Source of the DNA: JBDTSW01 sp963799815
GTDB taxonomy: Bacteria > Actinomycetota > Thermoleophilia > Solirubrobacterales > 70-9
Direction of reading: 5' to 3'
Length of the DNA stretch: 64,000 nucleotides
Assembly (NCBI GenBank): GCA_963799815.1
Contig: CAWCYG010000001.1
Span: 62,001 to 126,000 of the forward strand
This document shows positions 30,617 through 39,400 of this stretch, piece by piece. Positions within the stretch are counted from its first letter, which is position 1. Every line of letters begins with the position of its first letter. The translations under genes and the position numbers were made by a program. The notes beneath the pieces were generated by a model, which did no database searches, was not told the DNA's origin, and worked only from the letters and a program-made list of their open reading frames with translations.

Positions 30617-32764
30617 CTACCAGTGCACTCCGCGCATGAGCTGCGCGAAGACTGCCTGCTGGTTGGAGAGCTCCCCTGGAGGGCGCTCTGCCGCGGGCTC
30701 GGCGGTGGGCGCTCCGGGCAAGGCCTTCGTCTTCCCCTCTCGCGCTGCGGTGGAGTCCGGGAAGAGGTGGTATGCGCTGTTCAGGATGTAGTCCATCGAC
30801 TTGGGGTTGATCGCGTACAGGATCTGGCCCAAAGTGCCCATCGGCGTCGCGATGCGCTTCGGCCGGTGGATGATCGCCTCGCAGATCATGTCCGCCGCCT
30901 CGCTGGGCGTGATCGTCGGGAACCGGTCGTACATCTTCGTCGGGGCGATCATCGGCGTCCGCACGAGTGGCATATGGATCGTTGTGAAATGGACGCCCTC
31001 GTCGAGCACCTCGGAGCCGACGCAGCGCGAGAAGGCATCGAGCGCCGCCTTGGAGGCGACGTAGGCCGAGAACCTAGGCGGGTTCGTCTGCACCCCGATG
31101 GAGGAGATGTTGATGATGTGTCCGGAGCGCCGCTCGCGCATCTTGGGCAGCACCTTCATGATCAGGCGGACGGCGCCGAAGTAATTGAGCTGGATCGTCC
31201 GCTCGAAGTCGTGGAACCGGTCGTAGGAGAGGGCAATCGACCGTCTGATCGAGCGTCCGGCGTTGTTCACCAGGATGTCGACATGGCCGTGCTTCGCCAG
31301 GACCTCGTCGGCCATCCGCTCGACGTCGTCGATATCGGAGAGATCGCACCGATGGATGTGGGCGATGCCACCCCCGTCCACAATCGTCTCGCGCGTGGCC
31401 TCGAGTTTCTCTGGCGTCCGCGCTACGAGCAGGACGATCCCGCCCGCCTCGGCGATCTTGAGAGCCGCTGACTTACCGATGCCCGACGAGGCGCCCGTGA
31501 CCATCACGACGCGCCCGCGCACAGACTTCTCGAGCGAGACCGAGCCCTGAATGCGGCGGCCAAGGCGCAGGAACTCATCGGGGATCTGCTGCTCGAGCAC
31601 CCGGGCGAGCCCGCTGCCGAAGCCCATGCGGCCGCGGACGGCGCCGAGCAGCGTCCGATCGCGGAACAGGTCCGGGTCGAGATGGCGCTCCCAGTAGTCC
31701 CAGAGCTTGTCGGCGTAGGACTCGAGCGGCGGGACGCGGATGCCCGTGCCCTCGAGGGCGGCGTCCGTACGGCGCGAGTCGAATTCGGTCGGCCAGCTCA
31801 CGTACGTGAGCACCGAGCGCGGCACGCCGAAGTCGGCCAGGAACCTGTTCAGGATTGCATCGGCCATCGGGACGGCGTTCACGCCGAGGCGAATCGCCGA
31901 AGTCACGGCGTCGAGCGCGGGAGCGGCCAGGCGGACCGAGGACTGCGGAGCGTGGGCGGCACCGGCGAAGATGTCGATCACGTCGCCGGCTGTGGGCGGA
32001 CTCGGATCGACCAGCGCGTAGGCGCGGTGATCGCCCCGGTCGAGGTGTGCGATGTGATCCATCGCCCGCACGACGTAGTCGACGGGCACGATGTTGACCT
32101 TCCGCCCCTCGATCCCAGGCATCGGGATCCACTGAGGGACCGTGTTGCGGATCCGCCGGATCAGCTTGAAGAAGTAGTACGGGCCGTCGACCTTGTCCAT
32201 CTCCCCGGTCTCGGAGTGCCCGACGACGATCCCGGGCCGGTAGATGCGCCACGGCCGGTCGAGCTCGCCCCGGATCACGCGCTCGGACTCGTGCTTCGTG
32301 CGGAAGTAAGGATTGACGTCGAGGTCCTCGGCCTCATCGAACATGTCCTCGCGCCAGACGCCCTTGTAGAGGCCGGCGGCGGCGATCGAGGACATCATGT
32401 GCACCCGGCCGGCATCGATCGCCTCGGCGAACTCGACCATGTGCCGCGTGCCCTCGACGTTCGCGACCCGCTGGCGCTCCGCGTCGGCCGTCATGTCGTA
32501 GATCGCGGCCAGATGGAAGAGGTGATCGACCTCACCCCTGAGGCGCTCTGCGTCCTCGTCCGAGATCCCGAGCCGCCGCTGCGAGAGGTCGCCGACAATG
32601 CCGACAACGCGGTCCGGGTCGACGCCCCAGCGGTAGCGAAGCTCCTCGAGCCGGCCCCTGGACCCCTCCCTGACGAGCACGTAGATCGTGCCCTCGCGCT
32701 CGAGCAGCTGCTCGACCAAAAACCGCCCGATGAAGCCGGTCGCGCCTGTGACGAAGTAGCTCAT
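30617..32764 (-). CDS. Two-domain SDR protein, fatty acyl-CoA reductase (AcrA1/MACR)-like
   Basis: A 715-residue fusion. Domain 1 (about 1-365) is an extended SDR/thioester-reductase-like module: FVTGATGFIGRFL for NAD(P), HMMSSIAAAGLYKG, and the pair Y153/K157 in YFRTKHESERV. Domain 2 (about 415-690) is a classical SDR: VTGASSGIGKSAAL, LVNNAGRSIRR, INISSIGVQTNPPRFSAY with Y568/K572 (SAYVASK). This order is found in fatty acyl-CoA reductases that carry out acyl-CoA to aldehyde to alcohol reduction (Marinobacter FAR, mycobacterial AcrA1). The 30-residue C-terminal tail is Pro/Ala-rich. It lies directly upstream of the AGPS-like gene in one operon. Which domain performs which step is not shown. 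Confidence 0.82.
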   Translation of the reverse strand: MSYFVTGATGFIGRFLVEQLLEREGTIYVLVREGSRGRLEELRYRWGVDPDRVVGIVGDLSQRRLGISDEDAERLRGEVDHLFHLAAIYDMTADAERQRVANVEGTRHMVEFAEAIDAGRVHMMSSIAAAGLYKGVWREDMFDEAEDLDVNPYFRTKHESERVIRGELDRPWRIYRPGIVVGHSETGEMDKVDGPYYFFKLIRRIRNTVPQWIPMPGIEGRKVNIVPVDYVVRAMDHIAHLDRGDHRAYALVDPSPPTAGDVIDIFAGAAHAPQSSVRLAAPALDAVTSAIRLGVNAVPMADAILNRFLADFGVPRSVLTYVSWPTEFDSRRTDAALEGTGIRVPPLESYADKLWDYWERHLDPDLFRDRTLLGAVRGRMGFGSGLARVLEQQIPDEFLRLGRRIQGSVSLEKSVRGRVVMVTGASSGIGKSAALKIAEAGGIVLLVARTPEKLEATRETIVDGGGIAHIHRCDLSDIDDVERMADEVLAKHGHVDILVNNAGRSIRRSIALSYDRFHDFERTIQLNYFGAVRLIMKVLPKMRERRSGHIINISSIGVQTNPPRFSAYVASKAALDAFSRCVGSEVLDEGVHFTTIHMPLVRTPMIAPTKMYDRFPTITPSEAADMICEAIIHRPKRIATPMGTLGQILYAINPKSMDYILNSAYHLFPDSTAAREGKTKALPGAPTAEPAAERPPGELSNQQAVFAQLMRGVHW

Positions 32765-32860
32765 CTGGCCGCATTGACTTTATCCGGTGCTGCCATCGGC
32801 TGCCCGAGGTGAAGCGCCTCGCAGCGGTGGCCGGTGCCCCGGGCTTCATAGACTCCCTGC

Positions 32861-33229
32861 ATGGCTTTCAACCTCGCGCCTGACCCGGGCGACCATGGCG
32901 AGCCGCAGGTCCGCATCGGGCGGACCGGGGGCTCGGAGATCGGCGAGGAGCGTCGCCTCGTCCGCGATGGCCGCCAGATCCTCGCGCACGGTGCGCTCGT
33001 CTGCCCGGAGTGTGAGCTGCCGATCGCGGCCGGCGTCCGGTTGCCGGCGACCAGGACAATGCAGTGTGGGTTCTGCGACCACGCCGCCGAGGCGCGGGCG
33101 TTCATCCGCGAGGACGTCTTCGACACCGTGGCGAACGAGGTCTATCTCGTCGCGCGCGTCGCGGCAGAACCGCCCGGGGCCCGAGCGCGACTCCAAAGCG
33201 CTCGGGCCACCCCCTCGACCTCGGCCTGA
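32861..33229 (+). CDS. Hypothetical protein with four-cysteine zinc ribbon
   Basis: A 122-residue protein. The middle carries two CxxC knuckles, LVCPECELP and MQCGFCDHAAEA, about 27 residues apart, a typical zinc-ribbon spacing. A hydrophilic N-terminus with RIGRTGGSEIGEERRLVRDG precedes it, and a helix with FIREDVFDTVANEVYLVARVA follows. No catalytic residues are evident. It lies 35 nt upstream of the photolyase gene on the same strand and divergent from the acyl reductase. Homologues in function are not recognised, and the coding call rests on the conserved-looking CxxC pair and frame integrity. Confidence 0.6.
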   Translation: MAFNLAPDPGDHGEPQVRIGRTGGSEIGEERRLVRDGRQILAHGALVCPECELPIAAGVRLPATRTMQCGFCDHAAEARAFIREDVFDTVANEVYLVARVAAEPPGARARLQSARATPSTSA

Positions 33230-33263
33230 GCGGAGTGCCCTCGAATACGGATATCGAGGTGCC

Positions 33264-34664
33264 ATGAGCACCGGGATAGTCTGGTTTCGCCACGACCTGC
33301 GGATGCGCGACCATCCTGCGCTTCGGACGGCCCTGACCGAGCACGAGCGGGTGATCCCCGTCTTCTGCTTCGACGACAGGCTGCTGCATGGACGGCACGC
33401 CTCGGGTCCGCGGACGCAGTTCATGCTCGAGTGCCTGGCCGAGCTCGACTCGAGCCTGCGGAGCGCCGGCTCGGGGCTCGTCATCCGGCACGGCAAGCCC
33501 GAGGACGAGATCGCGGAGCTGGCGGCCGAGGTTAGAGCCGAGGCGGTTCACTGCAGCCGTGACGTGAGTGCTTTCGCGCGCAGGCGCGGCGCTCGCGTCC
33601 TGCGGGCGCTACGCGACGGGGCGATCGAGGTACGTGCGCATCCGGGCCTGAACGCCGTCGACGATGTGCGCGAGGTGAGGACGCTGGAGGGGAAGCCGTA
33701 CACCGTCTTCAGTCCCTTTCACCGCAGCTGGCTGGACTCAGAACGCCGTGACGTTCTCAGGGCGCCAGGCGAGTTGCCGTCGCTCCCCTCGAGCCTCGCC
33801 AAGGGCCGCCTCCCCTCGCTCGAGGCTCTCGGTCTTTCGCAGGAGGTCTCCGATCCGCCTCCGGGAGGAGAGTCGCACGCGCACGGGAGCTTGGGGCGCT
33901 TCCTCGACGGACCGGTTCGCGACTACGCCGACAACCACGACGCGCTGGGCGAGGACCGCACCTCGCGCCTCTCGCCCTACCTGCACTTCGGGTGCATCAC
34001 ACCTCGCCAGCTCGAGGAGCGCCTGCCTCGCGGCAAGGGGCCGGACGCTTTTCGGCGCCAGCTCTGCTGGCGGGACTTCTACCACCACGTCCAGGCCCAC
34101 TTCCCACGCAACGCCCGGTCAGAGTTCCAGGAGCGCTACCGCGGCTCGATCCGCTGGAGCCATGCGCAGAGGCCGTTCGAGGCATGGAGGGACGGCCGCA
34201 CCGGCTTTCCCCTCGTCGACGCCGGCATGCGCCAGCTCCAGCGGGAGGGGTGGATGCACAACCGCGCCCGGCTCGTGGTCGGCTCGTTCCTCACCAAGGA
34301 CCTCGGCATCGACTGGCGCTGGGGCGAGCGCTGGTTCATGCGGATGCTCGTCGACGGCGATCAGTCGAACAACAACGGCAACTGGCAGTGGATCGCGTCG
34401 GTTGGGACCGACCCCCAGCCCGCCTTCCGCCGTATCTACAACCCAGCGCTCCACATGGAGCGCTACGACCCCGAGGGCGCCTACGTGCGACGGTACGTGC
34501 CGGAGCTCCGAGGCGTGCCCGACGAGTACCTGTCGGAGCCTTGGCGGATGCCCGAGGAGGTCCAGGTCGAAGCGGCGTGCGAGATCGGAGCCGATTACCC
34601 GGAGCCAATCGTCGACCACAAACGCGCCCGCGAGGAGGCGCTCGAGCGCTATCGCGCGGCCTGA
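33264..34664 (+). CDS. phrB: Deoxyribodipyrimidine photolyase
   Basis: A 466-residue cryptochrome/photolyase. The N-terminal antenna domain begins TGIVWFRHDLRMRDHPAL. The C-terminal FAD domain has YADNHDALGEDRTSRLSPYLHFG, the RQLCWRDFYHHV helix, GFPLVDAGMRQLQREGWMHN and ARLVVGSFLTKDLGIDWRWG. NNNGNWQWIASVGTDPQPAFRRIYNP (part quoted) completes the CPD-repair signature, with Asn and Trp contacting flavin and lesion. It repairs UV-induced cyclobutane dimers using blue light. The ATG start fits the family N-terminus exactly. It follows the zinc-ribbon gene and is convergent with the anion transporter. Confidence 0.95.
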   Translation: MSTGIVWFRHDLRMRDHPALRTALTEHERVIPVFCFDDRLLHGRHASGPRTQFMLECLAELDSSLRSAGSGLVIRHGKPEDEIAELAAEVRAEAVHCSRDVSAFARRRGARVLRALRDGAIEVRAHPGLNAVDDVREVRTLEGKPYTVFSPFHRSWLDSERRDVLRAPGELPSLPSSLAKGRLPSLEALGLSQEVSDPPPGGESHAHGSLGRFLDGPVRDYADNHDALGEDRTSRLSPYLHFGCITPRQLEERLPRGKGPDAFRRQLCWRDFYHHVQAHFPRNARSEFQERYRGSIRWSHAQRPFEAWRDGRTGFPLVDAGMRQLQREGWMHNRARLVVGSFLTKDLGIDWRWGERWFMRMLVDGDQSNNNGNWQWIASVGTDPQPAFRRIYNPALHMERYDPEGAYVRRYVPELRGVPDEYLSEPWRMPEEVQVEAACEIGADYPEPIVDHKRAREEALERYRAA

Positions 34665-34674
34665 GCGGCCCTGG

Positions 34675-36342
34675 CTAGGCGAGCCCGGTGACGTTCGCCA
34701 TCACGGCGACGCCGATCACGCTCAAGACCGCGCCGAGGACGTCGAATACCGCTCCGGTCTTGATCATTCGAGTGATCGGCAGGTATCCCGACGAGTAGAC
34801 GATCGCGTTTGGCGGCGTCGAGACCGGGAGCATGAACCCGAAGTTGGCGCCGAAGATCGCAGCCAGGGCGGGGATCGTGGGATCGAGGTCGGTGGCGACC
34901 GAGATCGAGATCGCGATTGGCACGACGATCGCGGCCGAGGCCGTGTTCGACGTCGTCTCCGAGGTGATGACCGCGATCACGACGACCACCGCCGTGACGC
35001 CGATCAGGCTGGAGACGCCGAGAGCGTCGGAGATGGAGGTCCCGATCGTCTCCGCGAGCCCGGTCTCGCTCAGAAGCGTGCCCAAGGTGACACCGCCGGC
35101 GAAGAGGATGACGGTGCCCCAGTCGATGCGGGCGGCCTGATTCCAGGTGAGGGTGAACTTGCGCTTGGCCCAATCGACTGGGAGAAGGAAGAGCAAGGAG
35201 GCCGCAAGGATCGCCACCGCGCCCTCGTTCGCAGCTTCCACCACCTCCGTGTAGGCGTCGGAGTCGTCGCCGGCCACAAGGCCGACCAGGCCGGGAAGGA
35301 ACCAGAGGAAGAGGGCGAGGCCCAAGACGAACAGCGTGTTCTTCTCGCCGCGCGAGAGCGGGCCGAGCTTGCTGCGCTCCTCCGAGACATACTCCTCGAC
35401 CCCGTCGACGTGCTTTACCTCCGGGCGGTTGAAGAGCATCACGATCACGATCACCGCCACGAACATCACGAGCACGATCGGGAGGGCGGTGATGAACCAC
35501 TCGAAGAAGGTGATCGGCTCGCCTGTCTCCTCCTCGAGCAGCTCGCGGCCGATCAGGTTCGGCGGCGAGCCGATCGGCAGCAGGAGGCCGCCGACCGTGA
35601 TGCCGTAGGTGATCACCAGCATGAGGCCGGCGCCGAAGTTGAGGCGCTCGGGGGGCTTGTCGGTGTCGGCCTGGTCGGCCACCATCTTCCCGACGACGGC
35701 GAGGACGCCCAGCGCGATCGGGAGCATCATCGCCGCGCCCGCGGTGTTGGACATGATCGGCGAGGTGATCGCCCCGATCAGGCCGAACGCCAGGACGATC
35801 CGGTAGGTGGAGCCTCCCACCCAGTTAGAGTCGAGGACCCTGTAGGCGAGCCGTCGGTGCAGACCGTGGACCACCATCGCCTCGGCGATGATGAAAGAGC
35901 CGATGAACAGGAAGATGTTGTCGTCGGTGAAGAAGCTGAAGACGACGTCTGCTGCGGTGTCGTCGCCTTCGGGCGGTGGCACCGCCTCCAGGACAACACA
36001 AAGGACGACGCCCAGAAGCGCGGTGACCGGGATCGGGATCGCCTCGGTGATCCACCAGACGACCACGAAGGCCAGGATCGCGAGCAGGCGCTGTTGTTCC
36101 GGCGCCAGATCGAAGGGGAAGGCGAGCATGGCCAACAGGACGATCGGGCCCAGGAAGAGGCCCACGGTCCGGCGGTTGCGCTCGAAGCGCTTCTCGGCTT
36201 CGGTTAGCCGTCCCTCCTGCTCGTCGAGTGTCCGGTAGGTGAGGCGACCCCCCTCGTCGGGGGCGTCCGGGCGCTCCTTCTCTTCCTCCGGAGCCTCGGC
36301 GGCGGGGCGATCCTCCGAGGGCTTTGACGGGCGGTCGGCCAA
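34675..36342 (-). CDS. SLC13/DASS-family sodium:anion (dicarboxylate/sulfate) symporter
   Basis: A 555-residue membrane protein with about eleven to twelve TM segments after an acidic, Pro/Glu-rich cytoplasmic N-terminus of about 45 residues. The duplicated S-N-T motifs of this family are visible: IMSNTAGAAMMLPIALGVL in the first half and SETTSNTASAAIVVPIAIS in the second. PVSTPPNAIVYSSGYLP and GGLLLPIGSPPNLIG are the paired hairpin-loop substrate sites. It probably imports di- or tricarboxylates such as succinate or malate, though sulfate is possible. It is divergent from the 2-oxoglutarate dehydrogenase gene with 87 nt between starts, which favours a TCA-acid substrate. Confidence 0.88.
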   Translation of the reverse strand: MADRPSKPSEDRPAAEAPEEEKERPDAPDEGGRLTYRTLDEQEGRLTEAEKRFERNRRTVGLFLGPIVLLAMLAFPFDLAPEQQRLLAILAFVVVWWITEAIPIPVTALLGVVLCVVLEAVPPPEGDDTAADVVFSFFTDDNIFLFIGSFIIAEAMVVHGLHRRLAYRVLDSNWVGGSTYRIVLAFGLIGAITSPIMSNTAGAAMMLPIALGVLAVVGKMVADQADTDKPPERLNFGAGLMLVITYGITVGGLLLPIGSPPNLIGRELLEEETGEPITFFEWFITALPIVLVMFVAVIVIVMLFNRPEVKHVDGVEEYVSEERSKLGPLSRGEKNTLFVLGLALFLWFLPGLVGLVAGDDSDAYTEVVEAANEGAVAILAASLLFLLPVDWAKRKFTLTWNQAARIDWGTVILFAGGVTLGTLLSETGLAETIGTSISDALGVSSLIGVTAVVVVIAVITSETTSNTASAAIVVPIAISISVATDLDPTIPALAAIFGANFGFMLPVSTPPNAIVYSSGYLPITRMIKTGAVFDVLGAVLSVIGVAVMANVTGLA

Positions 36343-36429
36343 CTGGTTCTCCTCCGCTCGGCTGGGTACCCACTGTCGCGCAGGCGAAAAGTGCGCCAGC
36401 GCCGAAACCAGGTCATAGACTGAGAATCA

Positions 36430-39400
36430 GTGGACACCGTCGAGATCCAGATGCCCCAGATGGGGGAATCGGTCACCGAAGGCGTCATCCTCGAATGGCA
36501 TAAGGCGGAAGGCGATTTCGTCGAGGAGGGCGAGACCGTTGTCGAGGTCTCGACCGACAAGGTCGACGCCGAGGTTCCGGCTCCGGCGAGCGGGGTGATC
36601 GCGAAGATCATGGCCCAGCCGGACGACACGGTCTCGGTCGGCCAGGCCCTCGCCCAGCTCGATCCAAACGGCGCGGCCTCGGGTAACGGCGCAAGTGCAG
36701 AGACGGCTCCCGGCGAGGAGACCGGGCCGGGGCTCTCGCCGGGCGGCGGCGGGGAGGGCGACGCCGACATCGGCGAGGAGGACGTGCCATCGGAGTCCTC
36801 TCAGCCGGGGCAGGACGACACGCCCGTGCCCGACGATGAAACCTCGGGCGCTGCGGCCCCAGACGGCGGAGGGAGCCAAGCGGAGAGCGTCGGCGAGGTC
36901 GTGGCCATCCAGATGCCTGAGATGGGCGAGTCCGTCACCGAGGGGACGGTGCTCGAGTGGCACGTCGCCGAGGGGGAGCGGGTCGCCGAGGGGGACACGG
37001 TGGTCGAGGTCTCGACCGACAAGGTCGACGCCGAGGTTCCTGCGCCGGCGGGCGGAACGATCACAAGGCTTCTCGTCAAGCCCGACGACGTGGTGAAGGT
37101 CGGCCAAGCATTGGCCGAGATGGCGGCTGGAGCCGCCTCAGCCGACGGCGCCCCGACCGACGCCGAGTCCGAGAGCGCGCCGGTCGCCCAACCGGAGACG
37201 CTTGACCCCGCGACCGACGGGGAGGGACGAGCCTCGCCGGTGGCCCGCCGGATTGCCGCGGACCGTGGAATCGACCTGTCGAGGGTCAAGGGCACCGGTC
37301 CTGGCGGCAAGGTCACCAAGGCAGACGTGGAGAGCGCATCCAACGGGGCCGGGGCGACCGCAGCCCCGGCTGTCGCTGCCGACGGCGTCGGCGAGGCCAA
37401 GCCGCTGCGCGGGCCCGCGGGCATGTTGGCGCAGGCGATGAACGCGAGCCGCGCGATCCCCACGGCGACCTCGTTCCGAACGGTCCCGGTCGACACGCTC
37501 GACGCCAAGCGCAAGGCCCTGAACGAGGTGCTGAAGGAACGAGGGATGAAGATCTCGTTCACGCACCTGATCGCCTGGGCCATCGTCGAGGCGGCGAAGG
37601 ACTGGCCGGTGATGGCCCGCGCCTACGACGAGCGTGACGGGAAGCCTCACGTCGTCGAGCCTGACGGCCTCACGCTGGGGATCGCCGTCGACGTCGAGCG
37701 CAAGGGACGGCGGTCGCTGATGGTGCCGGCGATCAGGGGGACGTCGTCGCTCGACTTCGCGGGCTTCCACTCCTCCTACGAGGACCTGATCACGAAGACA
37801 CGCGAGAACAAGCTCACCGCCGACGACTTCCAGGGGACCAACATCACGCTCACCAACCCCGGCGGGCTCGGGACCATCGCCTCGGTGCCTCGCCTCATGA
37901 GCGGTCAAGGCACGATCATCGCGACCGGCTCGATCGCTTATCCGGTCGAGTGGGCCCACGCGCCGGCGGACAAGATCAAGGCGCTCGGCATCTCGAAGGT
38001 GATGACGATGACGTCCACCTACGACCATCGCATCATCCAGGGAGCGGAGTCCGGCTCATTCCTGCGCCGGATCGAAGAGCTGTTGCAGGGGAAGGACAAT
38101 TTCTACGAGGGAGTCGCGGAGGCGCTCGAGATCTCGCCGGGCGTCGTCACCAACGCCTACGCCGCCTCGGCCTCGGCGCCGCCGTTGGGCGCGGGCGCCG
38201 CGGGCGTCGCGCCCTCGGTGGCGCCAGGAGAGGTCGACGAGGAGCTGCTCCAGGCGGTGCAGGCGGCGACCTCCCTGCTCAAGGCGTACCGCACGCACGG
38301 GCATCTGGCTGCGCGCGTCAATCCGCTCGGCAAGGAGCCGAAGGGGGATCCGGCGCTCGAGCCGGAGAACCTCAACCTGACGCCGGAGCTGATGGCGCGG
38401 ATCCCCGCCCACATCCTGCGCATCGGGGTGGAGGGCGAGACGCTCCTGGAGGCGCTGCCGCGGATGCGCGATGCGTACTGCGGGACGATCGCTTATCAGT
38501 TCGAGCATCTCTCCTCGCACCAGCAGCGCATGTGGCTGCGTGAGTGGATCGAGACGGGCGCGCACCGAACCCCGCTCACAGCCGAGGAAAAGCGCACGCT
38601 GCTTACGCGCCTGAGTGAGGTCTTCGGGTTCGAGCGCTTCCTCCAGAAGGCCTACCTGGGACAGAAGATGTTCTCGATCGAGGGGCTCGACGCCGTGGTC
38701 CCGATGATCGACGAGCTCGTGACGCTCGCACGTCGCGGCGGTGCCGAGGAGACCGTGATCGGGATGGCCCACCGCGGCCGCCTCTCTGTGCTGGCTCACA
38801 ACCTGGGGCGCTCTGTCGAGTCAATCTTGGCCGAGTTCGAGGGGGCGAAGGCGCTGGAGCAGGTGAAGGCGATCGCGGCGCTGCCGCACTCGGGCACGGG
38901 AGACGTGAAGTACCACTACGGCGCCGAGGGCATGTTCACGACGCCGGACGGTGAACAGATCAAGATCAGGATGTATCCGAACCCCAGCCATCTGGAGTTC
39001 GTCGACCCGGTGGTGACCGGAGGCGCCCGAGCGGCGCAAACGGAGCATTCGGGGTCCCGCCTTCACCACAACCCGAGCGTTGCGGTGCCGGTTCTGCTTC
39101 ACGGTGACGCCGCCTTCCCCGCCCAGGGCGTGGTCGCGGAGACCCTCAACCTGCAGTCGCTGCGCGGCTACTCCACCGGCGGCACGGTCCACATCATCAC
39201 CGACAACCAGGTCGGGTTCACGACCGATCCGGAGGACAGCCGCTCGACGCCATACGCCTCGGATATGGCGAAGGGCTTCAACGTCCCGATCATCCACGTG
39301 AACGCCGACGATGTGGAGGCCTGCATCGCTGCGATTCGGCTTTCGATGGCGTACCGGGAGCGCTGGGGTCGCGACGTGGTGATCGACCTGATCGGCTACC

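Noticed and set aside
28886..31471. An open frame of more than 860 codons on the plus strand
   Set aside because: It lies antisense to the AGPS-like and acyl reductase genes, has the Arg/His/Asp-rich composition of GC-rich shadow frames and no recognisable domain.
33748..36207. An open frame of about 819 codons on the plus strand
   Set aside because: It runs out of frame through the photolyase gene and antisense to the SLC13 gene. Composition (long runs of Arg, Asp, His) is that of a shadow frame.
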